Below, piece after piece: positions 35,517-46,323 of a stretch of 64,000 nt of DNA. The notes under the pieces are model-generated. The model ran no database searches, was not told where the DNA came from, and saw nothing but the letters and a program-made list of their open reading frames with translations. Position 1 is the first letter of the stretch; the number at the start of each line of letters is the position of its first letter. The stretch covers positions 1-64,000 of the forward strand of contig JAGVSM010003721.1 in assembly GCA_022494885.1 (NCBI GenBank), read 5' to 3'. A program made the translations under genes and the position numbers. This DNA is from Micrasema longulum. Its lineage: Eukaryota; Arthropoda; Insecta; Trichoptera; Brachycentridae.

Positions 35517-35768
35517 TCATACCCCTTTCGCACCTAATGGTGCAAAGGGCGCTGCATTGGCACACCAATCGCAGCGTATCTCGATCATTTATGTTACATG
35601 AAAGAAATATGATCAGTCTTGGGCTTCAGGTGTTAGTCCAGGGACTATGAAATATTCCAGTGTAAAAACACCTTTTCCAATAAATATTTTTTGTCAACCA
35701 TGTCGGGAATCAAACCCGAGACCTCTTGAATCGTAGGCACACGCGCTGACCACTACACCACGAGGTCG
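35517..35768 (-). mobile_element. SINE-B copy, minus strand
   Basis: Minus strand: ACCTCGTGGTGTAGTGGTCA A-box region, GTCTCGGGTTTGATTCCCGA B-box region, TGGTTGACAAAAAATATTTA, TTCATAGTCCCTGGACTAAC, and the end GCGCCCTTTGCACCATTAGG. This is the best preserved head of the family. Confidence 0.85.
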
Positions 35769-35769
35769 A

Positions 35770-36980
35770 CCACGAAATTCAAATACTAAATCAACAGTTT
35801 TGCGTACTATTGCGAACTCATGTTGACATACAAAATAAAATACATAGAATTTTTTTTTTTGTGTTTGGTTTTTCTATCCATTTGATCATTCTGTGATTTG
35901 ACTTATGTATACTTTGTAACCGACGCGACGGCATTGGCGCCGCATTTTCGCGGCGAAGACAATTTATTTAAAAAATGTATGCTTATATTTTAATTTTCGG
36001 AGAGAAAACTCAAATTGGCCTTGTCCATAAATTTGTATTTCTCACTCTGAAACGAGAAGTAAAGGTAGTATAAACTACAGCATAATATATTGTTTTATTA
36101 AATTGTTATAAATGTCCGGTGTGCTAGTTTGTTTTTTTGTTATAATGTAATAAATAATTGTAAAATTTATGTTGGTTAGGTGTGGGTACTCAATTTTTTA
36201 CAGTATCCACTCAAATCGAGCGCAAAAAGCTAATTTGAAATCATCGCCACGGTCATATCAATTATGCGAAAGCCTTCAGAAGTCTTGCTAAACACTCTTT
36301 GTGCACTCCAAATGCCACAACACTAGATAAAGGAGGTTTAATGGCTCTTCAATTAATTAATTACGACCGTGCTATTTTTACGACTTTTCATATACACATA
36401 ATATACTTTGTGTACCTACATAGTTTCATTTGAAAAAAATGTAATTGCAATCAAGCCGCGTTTTGATTGCGTAGTAACGTTGACTTTAGAATTAATTTTC
36501 ACATTCCTTGTTTTATTCTGTCACATATTAATTCATATTGTAATCATTGGACCAACCTTCCTATGGTTTTGTCTGTTGTATAAGCTATTTACATGTTAAT
36601 AACTTTCGTGTCTTTAAAGGAGTTTTCCAACGTAAGGTTCTCTCAATTTTAATATTATAACCTATTGACTATATTATTATCGAAACTTCAAGTTCATAAA
36701 TACATGTACTTCGGCGAGCTTATTGCTAAAAGCAATATCTTCTAGCCATCCAAAAAATGGACCGGTAATTAAAAAAAAAATAACTTAAAAAATTTAATAA
36801 TATGAATCTAAATACATATTTATTTTCTAATTACATTTGTTTTCAGTGGTCAGATTAAGCTTGTACGTATGAACTTATTTATAAAAATATTTTCGTTATA
36901 TATATTATATGACGAGGAACGTGGGATCAGATCAGAAGGAGATAAGATACATTTATTTTTAAATTAAACATAATTTATTT
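35770..36980. other. No gene recognised
   Basis: A short GC-rich spot lies at 35924-35962 (GCCGCATTTTCGCGGC). No frame or shared repeat identified. Confidence 0.45.
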
Positions 36981-36984
36981 ATTA

Positions 36985-37356
36985 TACAGGGTGTTCTTTA
37001 AACCCTGTCACATCCGAAACCACGACGATCAGTATGGAAAAGAAGACATATTAGCATATTAAAAAATATTTAGAACGAAGAAAATTGAAAATATATATAT
37101 AATAAAAAAAACAAATGGTCGCTTACTTCTGCAGGCGAGAAGTGAAAAGAGCGGGGCCGCGCGGTTGACGCTGTATCATACTCCCTTCTCCCCCCTCCTC
37201 ATTTCTTCCCTGCAGAAGTAAGCAACCATTCGTTTTTTTTTTTTTTTTTTTAAGATTTTAGTCGTTCTAAAAATTTATTTTAATGTTCCAATATGTCTTC
37301 TTGCTCATTCTGATCATCGTGGTTTCGGATGTGACAGAGTTTAAAGAACATCATAT
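36985..37356. mobile_element. MITE-F copy: long foldback element
   Basis: Same architecture and length as 12811-13183: TACAGGGTGTTCTTTAAACC at the left, AACCACGACGATCAG / TGATCATCGTGGTT inverted, CTTACTTCTGCAGG / CCTGCAGAAGTAAG inverted, and TTTAAAGAACATCATATA at the right. The right terminus has drifted from CCTGTA. It lies at the 3' edge of the LINE-B copy that starts near 37365. Confidence 0.85.
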
Positions 37357-37364
37357 ATATACGG

Positions 37365-38450
37365 CCTTAGCCAATTACAATAGTTTTATATGGAGAAAAA
37401 TAAGCACACGAAACTAAACAAAACTAACATGAAACTACGTATAAAAGACAAAAAACGACAATAAAAGAATGGTATACAATATTATGTATTTATAAACACG
37501 ATCAACATAATATAATACTTCGAGCCAACCCATGCCAATCCATCTTTATCCCACACTGTGTTAATGGCAAAGAGATCTACGAAAAGCCGGAAGATCTATA
37601 GCGGAGAATTCCAAGTTATTTGACGAATTGACTAATCTACACATTCTGGACATTGGGGTATAAAACAAAAGATGCTTTTAAAAGATTTGATTAATAACAG
37701 ATTTTGACTTCTGGTGACACGGTTGGGAACATGAAAAGAAATTGATTCCAATAGAGATGTGACATCACTTATGGCATTAAGTATTTTGAAAATGCATATG
37801 TCGCCGCCAAATAGTCAAATCAGCCACTGAAATGACCGGCTGGCAGTTCATTAAAAGCCGGCATTTAACAGAATGGCTAGGCCGATCGTTGAATGAACGC
37901 TTAACGAAAGAGTTAAATGTCACTTAGCCTCTTTAATTTTAATGCAACAATAAAAATCGTTTATTTTTAAAATTTATTATGTTATGTGAAGTTAGGTCAG
38001 GTTAGGTTAGGTTAAGTTTAATAATAAATAAAAATAATATTTTCAATTAATTTAATCTTTTATTTAATACATTATATTTAACTTAACATGATAATTTAAG
38101 TAAAAAAACGTTTTTTTTATTTATTATTAAACTTAACCCAACCTATCCTAACCTGACCCGGTGGCTTTTAGTTCGGCTGTTTCCAAAGGGCTAGTTTTCA
38201 ACCAGCGGGTGAACGATGAGTTATCTTAATTCATTCAACGAACGGCCTAGCCATTCAATTTAACGCCGGCGTTTAATAAACAGCCTAGTAACTCTGTTGA
38301 ACGCTGTTAACTTTTTGGCGGCGACATATATAATGTCCATCTCAGGGAGTGCTAGATGCTATTTCTAATAAATTAAATTCAACAAGGAAATACTTTTGGG
38401 AGAGTGATGGCGAAGACAGACCTATGGATGGATATTAGGCTCTTTGCTAA
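37365..38450 (-). mobile_element. LINE-B copy, C-terminal ORF2 plus 3' UTR, interrupted
   Basis: The minus strand reads EMDI, then, beyond the nested palindrome, CIFKILNAISDVTSLLESIS, FHVPNRVTRS, SRMCRLVNSSNNLEF and SAIDLPAFRRSLCH before a TAA at about 37550. This is the clearest LINE-B C-terminus. A 3' UTR follows down to AATTGGCTAAGGCCG near 37370. Upstream of 38352 the match fades. The palindromic element 37800-38325 sits inside the coding part. Confidence 0.8.
37800..38325. mobile_element. 526-bp palindromic element with ATAT duplication
   Basis: Ends GTCGCCGCCAAA and TTTGGCGGCGAC are perfectly inverted, followed inward by GAATGGCTAGGCCG / CGGCCTAGCCATTC and by GGTCAGGTTAGGTTAGG / CCTATCCTAACCTGACC around an AT-rich centre, so the whole unit is an imperfect palindrome. 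ATAT flanks both sides (37796-37799, 38326-38329). Removing the element and one ATAT restores LINE-B sequence colinear with 23150-23210. It has no coding capacity. Superfamily unknown; a 4-bp duplication fits several DNA transposon groups. Confidence 0.9.
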
Positions 38451-38459
38451 CTTAAAGAT

Positions 38460-40160
38460 TCATATTTACGTTAGTTAATTTTGTTTAAATGCTTATATTA
38501 TTAATATTTACATGTGTATATACGATGTATTTTATATCGTCGAACTAATTTTTACAATAATTTTATTTCAATTTGAATCTTTTGTATTGTTAAGTTTATT
38601 TAAATTCATATTCTTATTTTTTATTTTTTTATTTTATTGTGACAATTATTACTATAATTATTGAAATACAAAACTTATTATTATTACGAGACTATATTAA
38701 TAATTTAACGAAATTCTATTCGATTGTATGAATTGCATCTATTTTAAATTAAATTTTATTTAAAAATATCTTGTGTAAATTTTAATAAACTGCTTTAATA
38801 ACATATAATGAAAACTAAATTTTGGTCTATATACAATTTTTAATTTTTGTTTTGTTACTATTCGTGTTCACATATAATTAGTCAAAGATGTAAGTGTTAT
38901 TATTTTTTATTTTGTAAATTGTATTTATATTGTGATATCTTTTCCTGTCTGTGAACTGAAAATAAATAAATCCTCCGTTCTACGACCCTCCAGTTTCTTG
39001 CGTATTGTTATTATGAAGAAATGCATCTGCTCTCGCGTATTAAAATACGTAATTTATCTAATTATTTATCTATGTATTAATTAAACTCCCGCATTATAAA
39101 AATACATACACCCATAAAGTAAAATCAAAACAAATCTCCCTTTGAACTCCAGCAGAATAAATTATTTGGCGTTCTACACAATATTTGACAGTTAAATAAT
39201 TATTTCCCTCAGTAACATAAATAAATACATGGTAAGGTTGACTGTTAATTAATGAATGTAACATTGAATTGTTAATCTGTCTACAGCGTCGTTATTTTTT
39301 TAATCTTGAAAGATCATCAAAAAGCTATTTGGCATCATAATTCTTTGGTTTCTTTGATCATTTTTGAATTCAAATCATTCACTTTAAACGTATAAAATCA
39401 TCGATGTATTTCCATTACTAGAAAATGTCTTTCTAAAAACTACCGAATTATTTTTACACAATATTTTTTATATTTTTATTCACGGTCCACAATTCTCGGA
39501 CCGAATATTATTAAATTTAGGCGGTAAATCATTAATTTTTTGTTTTTTATTTGCATTTCGATACAAATTACGTTTCTGGTCCTGAATAGTTAGTAATTTC
39601 CATTATTAGGTCAATAGCTTTTTTTTTTCATTGACCAATATGCTGAGTACCAATTTCAAAAATAAAATTTTGAGTATTGAACTCAAGAAGAACTGTGTTT
39701 GAAAATTTTGGTCACTTATTGTTAATAAAACTAGGATGGTTTGTTATAAAGTGTCATTTTATCTGCTCTGATAATTATTTTTTATTAAAAGCATTTTAAC
39801 TTTTTTTAAATCTGTTGAAATATTTTTACTTTTCCACGTACGCGGTATGTACGCGTTGACCTTAATTCTGGCAAGTATTTTTTGTATTTGATACCATTAT
39901 TGTGATATAATACTACCTTTATTTGCTTTATATAACTGGGAAACTGATACATTCGTTTATTTACTTTACAGGGCTTATGACCTTTGATAAAACTAGTGTA
40001 CGTCATTAGCCCTGTAAATACCTAGACCTCCATAATATTTTCTCTAAAATTTTTTTCATCTCTGTTACAATATTTTAATCATAATAACTCCCTGGGGGTG
40101 AAATCCAGTCCTTGTCTATAAGCATTTGGACGAATTCAAAATATCGTCGATACATATAAG
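38460..40160. other. No gene recognised
   Basis: Very AT-rich. The 66-codon minus frame at 39806-40006 has no motif. Confidence 0.45.
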
Positions 40161-40175
40161 GTAGTATTATTAGTA

Positions 40176-40446
40176 TAGTCGGCCTCGTGGTGTAATGGCC
40201 AGCGCATTTGCCTACCATGCGAGAGGTCTCGGGTTCGATTCCCGACATGGTTGATATGAAATATTTATTTAAAAGGCTATTTTTACACCAGAATATTTCA
40301 TAGTCCCTGGACTGGTGCCTGAAGCGTAAGACTGATCATCTTACCTTCATGTAACAAAAAAGTCGATCAAGATACGCTGCAATTGCTGTACTAATACAGT
40401 GCCCTATGCACCATTAGGTGTGGAAATGGAATGATGATGATGATGG
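40176..40446 (+). mobile_element. SINE-B, full length with target duplication
   Basis: Head CCTCGTGGTGTAATGGCCAG (A-box TGGTGTAATGG) and B-box GGTTCGATTCCCGAC are intact. The body holds GAAATATTTATTTAAAAGGC, a block around ATAGTCCCTGGACTGGTG, TGAAGCGTAAGACTGATCAT and ATGCACCATTAGGTGTGG, ending in a GAT-repeat tail. AGTATTATTAGTA (40163-40175) and AGTATTATTTAGTA (40447-40460) form a target duplication that differs by one indel. LINE machinery presumably mobilised it. Confidence 0.9.
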
Positions 40447-40801
40447 AGTATTATTTAGTAAACATATGTAAATGTCTAAGGCCGCAAGACAAAAGAATGC
40501 CCTGCTTACATAGTATACTACTGAGGTTCATTCCCACAGATTTATTATTTAGGTGTATAAAACTAATCTTTGTGTTGTTAACCTGTCTTTAAATAACGTG
40601 AGAATTTTACTAAAATGACACCTGATTAAATATTGCAATATGTTGGGCCTTCAGTACTAGATTGTAATTTTAAATAGTGTTGCGTCTTATAACACTAATT
40701 AATTATACCTATACCCAACATATTGTTTAGATTTTCTGTAGGTGCTGAATTATGTTTTGCTTTTTATCTATTATTCTTTTTTGTGTGGCTTTGTTAGATT
40801 C

Positions 40802-40845
40802 CCCCGACGCCGACGCCGACGCCGACGCCAACGTCGGCGTCGGCG
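40802..40845. repeat. CGACGC hexamer array with hairpin
   Basis: About four copies of CGACGC, then the inverted sequence: CGCCGACGCCGAC (40814-40826) and GTCGGCGTCGGCG (40833-40845) form a perfect 13-bp stem. It lies in the last codons of LINE-D, read on the minus strand as alternating Val-Gly. Confidence 0.85.
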
Positions 40846-40984
40846 ATCACTGCGGCGAATGTTTCCCCGTCTCGCGCTATCCGGAACCGTAGTTCTTCTA
40901 CGCATACTGTTTCGGTCCAATCTCCTGTATTTGCGCAGACAGGATGTTTGCCTCCTGCCGGCTCCTCGCTGACCATCTATATTT

Positions 40985-41077
40985 ATATGACCATCTATTA
41001 TTATAATTTTCCGTGTATGTGGGCACCGCCAAGGAGACTTATGTCCTCAGATGCGGTGTGCGGTATGTGGTGGGCAA
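40985..41077. mobile_element. 93-bp insertion carrying the 77-bp duplicated block
   Basis: GCTGACCATCTATATTT occurs at 40968-40984 and again at 41078-41094, a 17-bp direct repeat bounding the insertion. The insert includes the block shared with 12391-12467 (97 percent by eye). On the minus strand it ends in an A-rich ATAATAATA-type stretch, as a LINE-mobilised RNA copy would. GACCATCTAT also recurs inside (40990-40999), so local duplication is an alternative. Confidence 0.65.
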
Positions 41078-41307
41078 GCTGACCATCTATATTTCCCGTT
41101 AATATCGTTTGAAGAAGTCGGTACTTCCCTCCACGCAACAATGCCCAGATATGAGATTTTCCCAGTTTTCACACTCAGCGAGAGTTCTCTTCGTTCGGAG
41201 TTCTTGTCGTCTCCGAATTCGTCACTGTCTCGGCCCATTCATATATATATATATATGCAAAGCATTCTGCGGTTTAACCGGATTTCCAATGCTTCTAAGC
41301 GGTTCAT

Positions 41308-41365
41308 GGGCCCGTATTACGATGTGAAGTTAACGTTTATCTTCAATTTTATCTACAAAGTAAAA
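41308..41365. mobile_element. MITE-D half copy
   Basis: GGGCCCGTATTACGATGTGA followed by AGTTAACGTTTATCT matches the left end of 13837-13927. The right end is not found before the LINE-A fragment. Confidence 0.5.
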
Positions 41366-41425
41366 TTAAGTTATCTGTATGAAAAATATAATATTCATAC
41401 AATTGTTCAATTCAATTACTTATTG

Positions 41426-41995
41426 TAATGGTTGTAATGATTATTGTAATGGTATCTACGCAGGTCTACCAATGAATAAAATGACTCGTCTGTAGTCTGT
41501 GCAGCGAGACTTATTTTTGGAATCTCTAAGTTCAGTCTTATCACTCCACTACTTCGGGAATTACACTGCCTACATTTTTCACTCTGTTGGCTTATGTATA
41601 AGTCACTGCACAACTCTGCTCCAGAATATCTAAGGGAGCTCTGCATTCCAGATGAACTAGCTGACAGACGTCTTACGCTTAGATCAGCTACATCTACGTC
41701 GAAAGGAATAGTTATTATACCTCTACGCAAACAGCGCACTAAATTCGGCGAACGCGCATTTGCAGTCGCGGGCCCTACGGAACGGAATGCTCTCCCAGCA
41801 GAGGTCCGAAACTGTGAGAGTGAAGTGATGTTTCGGAAGAAACTTAAAATCCACTTGTTATCTAAATCATTTGAATATATCCTTAGCATGTGGTGACAAC
41901 GTACATTGTTTTTCTTAAATAAAAAAAAAAAGATATCTTTATATACTCACTTTGTAAAGCGCCCTTGAGGTATTATATTACGAAGAATAGCGTAC
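41426..41995 (+). mobile_element. LINE-A 3' fragment
   Basis: It begins in the TATTGTAATGGTATCTACGC block and reads, with one small deletion near 41495 and another near 41580, MYKSLHNSAPEYLRELCIPD, RRLTLRSATSTSKG and FAVAGPTERNALPAEVRN. The usual stop after KSFE is lost (TAA to TAT), and translation would run to a TGA at 41894-41896. The 3' UTR AAAGCGCCCTTGAGGTATTA is present, but the right hairpin arm is mutated. Confidence 0.85.
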
Positions 41996-42024
41996 TATCA
42001 AAATAAGCCAAAAAAATGTTTTCT

Positions 42025-42150
42025 TATGTATCGTAATATCATCGCTACGACTCTAAAGTTTTTTTATTTTTTTATTACCCCGCGTGTGACGTCACTAATT
42101 CTCTTTGGTGTGTTGGCTTCCTGGAACCTGGAAATCTATGGTTGATTTAG
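42025..42150 (-). mobile_element. MITE-C partial copy
   Basis: CGCGTGTGACGTCACTAATT, CTCTTTGGTGTGTTGGCTTC and GGAAATCTATGGTTGATT correspond to the middle of the minus-orientation copy at 3120-3290. Both ends are missing. Confidence 0.6.
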
Positions 42151-42177
42151 AAGAACTTAGCACTGAGCTTCCTCGAG

Positions 42178-42325
42178 TCACCAGTGTTTTGCTTCTGGTA
42201 CCAGTCTGAGAACTATGAAATATTGCAATGAAAAACTTCTTGTCTTTACCTTGCCGGGAATCGAATTTAGAACCTCGTGCATGATAGCCAAGCGCGTTTA
42301 CTACTCCACCATGAGGCGGGCGGCA
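42178..42325 (-). mobile_element. SINE-B fragment, minus strand
   Basis: The minus strand has a degraded head (GCCTCATGGTGGAGTAGTAA), AGGTTCTAAATTCGATTCCC, the body start, and TTTCATAGTTCTCAGACTGG. It stops before the family 3' end. Confidence 0.65.
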
Positions 42326-42351
42326 TTTTATTTAGATATTAAAAAAAAAAA

Positions 42352-42500
42352 AAAACAAATTATTGTTTTTATGCCCCAATGTCCAGAATGTGTAGATTAG
42401 TCACTTCATCTTACAGCTTTTCGTTGATCTCTTCGCCACCAACCCTGTGTGGGATGAAAAATTCCTTATGCACAACTAGGTGCAGATGGGAAAATGATGA
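42352..42500 (+). mobile_element. LINE-B C-terminal fragment, plus strand
   Basis: The plus strand reads APMSRMCRLVTSSY and, after a frame change, the region matching the AFRRSLCH end of the copy at 37365-38450. It then runs into TGCACAACTAGGTGCAGATG and a GATGATGATG tail that resembles the SINE-B 3' end. Confidence 0.65.
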
Positions 42501-42509
42501 TGATGCACC

Positions 42510-44215
42510 AATATAAACTTTCAATAACATTACAAAAATTAATCAAAAACATATTTTTTCTACCATAAATGTTTAGTAAAGAGCATTCGGTAAATTCTTC
42601 GGTAATAGTTCCGTAAAAGTTATGTAAATACGTTGTTAATTATGCGGAAATGATACATTAGATTAATATTACGATTTCTCAATCGGAGCGAATGGTCGTT
42701 TTCTATTTCGAGTTGATACAATTTATTTAGCGCGTTGTCTTATTTCCGTCACATCTTCACGGGATACCTTGGTATTTTGGGACAGTCGCGTTCCAAGTCG
42801 GCACATTCCGCACTTTCCCGGCAAGTGGACCGGCAGACAAGAAGTTGGAGTGAGGACTACCTGCTGATGGGATTATTGCTATTTTTACTTCATTTCCGCA
42901 ACATGCGAAATTCATTAGCTTACGTGAAATGCTATTGCAATGCTAATTGTCTTATATTTGACAGCACTGCTAAATTGTAATATCCTTAAATGTTTTCCGT
43001 TTTCCCCATTACTGTCGATCTGGCAACTCCAGATTTTTGCAAACATTTTCCGGATTTTTTTAGGGATTTTCTTTCTCATTGATAATTTGCGAGTATGTGA
43101 ACAATATAACAATAGATTTACCGAGGCTGATATTTTTTATGACAATGTAAGTAAATTTAAATCAAAAATCATAGAAATGAAGAGAGCACATATTCAATTA
43201 ATTTTATTATTGTATGCATATTTTTCATTCCTTATATTTTACATTTGTTATACTTAACAAAATTTAAATGATTGTCTTAAGTGTAAACATTTTTTTTGGT
43301 GTGTGCATGAGTGTCCTACACTATGATACAAAGAAATTGTCAATATATTATGTACATACTGTTTGTTAACCCAATAAAATAAGTAAATAATTTTATTTAT
43401 GGAAAATTATTTCATATAGACATCATACAAAACATTGAACACATATCGCGGACCCCATGGTTCCCATTTTCTAATCTTAATTTATTAACAACTCGCTGAA
43501 AATAGCCTTAAGAATTGAAATATTTGTGTAAAGCGACAAAAAGCGAACGTAAAATAATATCTACAGCAAGTGAGGATATGAATTCTATCACTATTATATT
43601 AATTGCCAATAATAATAAAATATATGGCAAAATTGGCTCTGCACTAATTATCTGTTTCACTTGATTAAAACTTATGAGCATAAAGAAATAGTGCAATTTT
43701 ATCGGGCTTTAATTTTTTTATTTGTCTATTCTTTTTTTCCGCACAATAAACAAATATCAATAGTAAAAATAATAAATAAAAACGATATACTTTTTAAAAT
43801 ATATTTTCACATTTGAGAATAAACAAAGAGATAATTAACAAAATGTGCAGACAGTTTTATACACTACGTATTTATGTTTACCTATATTATTTATATTAAC
43901 AAACGCACAATAAAAGAAAACATAACATAACCTATACATTTGTGGAGCAGTTGATTGTGGGCGAATGAGACAATCCATTTTACTTCTACCCAGCTCCACT
44001 ATCCATTTTTTATAGCCTTTTGAACATTTTCTCGTTAATAATTGTTTTAATGGACAGTGGAAGTAGGTCATAGATTTAATTAGCATAATACTCTAAATCC
44101 CTTTGTCCGAAAGTGGTATTAGTTTTTTTTTTTAGAATGGAAACATTTGCGTTCTTATTATTTACCCAAATATTTCGATTTTGGAGCCATTTTCAAAGAG
44201 TTAGAAAATAACTAT
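42510..44215. other. No gene recognised
   Basis: Several short frames (42735-42980, 42915-43112, 42940-43257, 43508-43696, 43835-44086) have no motif I can defend. A fragment at 43455-43485 (GGTTCCCATTTTCTAATC) resembles the SINE-C 3' end. Confidence 0.4.
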
Positions 44216-44221
44216 AACTTA

Positions 44222-44324
44222 TAACTCTTAGAAAATGGGAATCAAGTTGGGGTAGAGTGGGGTTCGAACCTCGGACCTCTGATCCGAGAGTCCGCAACAC
44301 TAGCCACGGGACCACAACCCGATT
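44222..44324 (-). mobile_element. SINE-C copy, minus strand
   Basis: Minus strand: CGGGTTGTGGTCCCGTGGCT head, GAGGTCCGAGGTTCGAACCC B-box region, CTACCCCAACTTGATTCCCA, ending TTTCTAAGAGTTAT. This is the best preserved SINE-C. Confidence 0.85.
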
Positions 44325-44467
44325 CAAGTTTGTATTTGTTTAAGTTATCTTTGTGTTGAGGATCTAGTTATTATATTATTTGTATATGTTGTATTGTTGG
44401 GGTTATGTTTTTGAATAGTTTTTGAATCTGTAAGCGAGTATTGTTTTAGCGTATAATTGCTTTGGTG

Positions 44468-44713
44468 TCATTTGTGGAATATTTCTTCTGTAGATGTCTG
44501 TATCGGGACTTTAAGTATTATTTTAACTATGGATTTTTGTGAAACAACTACATTATTTAAAAATTTGTCTCTCGCACCACCCCATCCGATTATATACTCC
44601 AACATTGATTGGCACAATGCAAAATAAATTTTTAAAAGTTCTTTCAAATTAATTATACTTCGAATTGTTTTGAACATATACGTAAGTTTTATTGTAAACA
44701 TTAAAATTAGCAA
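44468..44713 (-). mobile_element. LINE post-RT fragment
   Basis: The 81-codon minus frame holds LKELLKIYFALCQSMLEYII, GWGGA and VVSQKSIVKIILKVP, then STEEIFHK. The pattern YxALxQSxLEYGIxxWGGA..QKxIIKxIL..P is the region just after the RT domain in Jockey/CR1-like elements. It is short but reads without stops. Its relation to the other LINE families here is unclear. Confidence 0.65.
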
Positions 44714-44719
44714 GTAGTA

Positions 44720-45695
44720 TCAGTAATGTGGACGTGGAAACATGGACACAACATGGACGATCGCTCAAGTCACTTGTCAAGACAAAAATAACAAACAGCA
44801 ATTTTAACAGATCCCGAACCAAATATTCTTGAGTTTCTTATCTGAATGAAATAACACGACACGTGGTAGTTTTAAATACATTTTACCTTCAGAACATTCC
44901 GCCATTTTCACCCGTTGGAACCAAAATTCAAACCATCAACAGTCGACAGATATCCAACTTAATAACAGATAACAGCAATGAATGAGTAAATCAGATTTTT
45001 TTAAAGCTATTGATCGAGCTTATGTATGTTTCTTTTTTACTACTCCATAATATAACAATAATTATAATAGTATATATTTTTTTATGAAATAGTTACAGTT
45101 GTTTCGCATTCTGATGTTATTTTGCAAACAAACGTAAAGATGTACACATATGTAGGTATGTTACGACAATTTTTAGTCAACCACATTCGTTTTAATAGAT
45201 AAAATCTTTGTCAGTTTTTTTAAATCTAGAATAGTTACACTGGACGACAATGATTTTGTTACATGAACTATTCTCACTGATTTGGCGTAATTTTGTCTGC
45301 AGAATCCAAATATGCCATCAGAATTTATCTACCAGCCTTTGTTTTTTGTAATTCTATATTTTACTCTCAAATTTCCATGTCTCGCCTCTCATTTTTCTTT
45401 TATAATTTTTCTATTCGCTTTAACCATGCATTTTTATTTACCCATAGGGTATTAGTCTAGATAAATTTGAGACAATAATTGGATGACTCGAGGTTTCCCG
45501 ACAGTGAGTAATTGCAGGGTTTTAAGCATGCTTGGGAATGACGCGAATTGTATTCTGAAAAGTCATTCTTTTCTGTTGTTTATAAAGTGAATATCTATAC
45601 TCTAAAATAACTTCTTTTTAGCTTAAACTATCTGAATTTGTTAAGCACTCAAACTATGTATTGTTTAACGTTACAATGCCACGCAATTTGTGAAT
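44720..45695. other. No gene recognised
   Basis: No motif-bearing frame and no shared repeat seen. Confidence 0.4.
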
Positions 45696-45701
45696 ACACT
45701 T

Positions 45702-45995
45702 GACAACTTTTGTTACGTCTGTGAAGTGACTTTTTGAACGAAAAATGGATTAAAACCCCACAATTAAAAAAGGTATAATCTGTTCTTTGGGTGTAAAGAT
45801 GGAGATCAAAATAAGGTTTGGGCCCCATATATTTGCTGTTTACCATGTGTTGAGAGATTTCACCAAGATATAAGCCACATTGAGTCGCGCTACAAGGGAA
45901 AATGGAACGAAAGCATGTTTGCGAACTACTGTTGGGATCTTAAAAGAGACAAACAAGCAATGAAAAAATCTAACGAAAATGTGTTTCGTAAATAA
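45702..45995 (+). pseudogene. Relic of the same multi-copy insect protein family: N- and C-terminal parts joined
   Basis: One plus frame of 98 codons with two internal stops. It reads DNFCYVCEVTF, then a stretch ending YNLFFGCKDGDQNKVWAPYI and CC, followed directly by ERFHQDISHIESRYKGKWNE and MFANYCWDLKRD, ending at TAA 45993-45995. In the family as I remember it, the FCYVCGE / LYFGCKxGDQ / WAPHICC part is the Cys-rich N-terminus and ERFHQDIS..MLADYCWxLxRD is the C-terminus, separated by several hundred residues. That middle is missing here, while the relic at 4481-4955 holds a middle segment. The frame is kept across the junction, which suggests a splice-like or deletion event. Function unknown. 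Confidence 0.75.
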
Positions 45996-46323
45996 ATTAT
46001 GTTTTTATGTACCTACGCCATTCCTTAAAAAATCCATTTCTGAAATGTTTTACTCTAAAACCTTACCTGCCGGAAAGATTTGGAATAAGCGGGAAAAAAT
46101 CTATAAGAATCACCGTCTTTAGTTCATGTAACAGTTAAAATGTTTTTCAGATCAGTGTTATTTATTTATTATTTATTTATTAACGGACATTGTCCATGTA
46201 CACAATTTATAAGGTTTAAATATTGCAATAAAAGAATAGTTTAAAACATTTAAAAAAAGAAAAGAAGCATTGACAAACATAAGGGACATCGAGACAAGAT
46301 CTAGACTATTTATTTAGTGCTCG

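Larger units (their letters stand above)
40795..41306 (-). mobile_element. LINE-D (RTE-like) C-terminal fragment
   Basis: Minus strand: NRLEALEIRLNRRML (near 41300), VKTGKISYLG with REVPTSSNDINGKYR (near 41100-41190), and after a 93-bp insertion NTGDWTETVCVEELRFR and FAAVIADADVGVGV, ending in a hexamer repeat. The block order (LEAFEM..RRML, YLGH.., WLRNLRDWT, RDRFAAVIADV) is that of RTE-type ORF2 C-termini and matches the better preserved piece at 49800-50178. It contains frameshifts and is inactive. Confidence 0.75.

Noticed and set aside
37990..38020. AGGTTAGGTTAGG as insect telomeric repeat (TTAGG)
   Set aside because: It is only about three units with a 6-base period, and it occurs in inverted form at 38138-38160 as part of the palindromic element.
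43835..44086. Minus frame with Cys and Lys clusters as a LINE piece
   Set aside because: I could not align it to any block of the LINE families with confidence.
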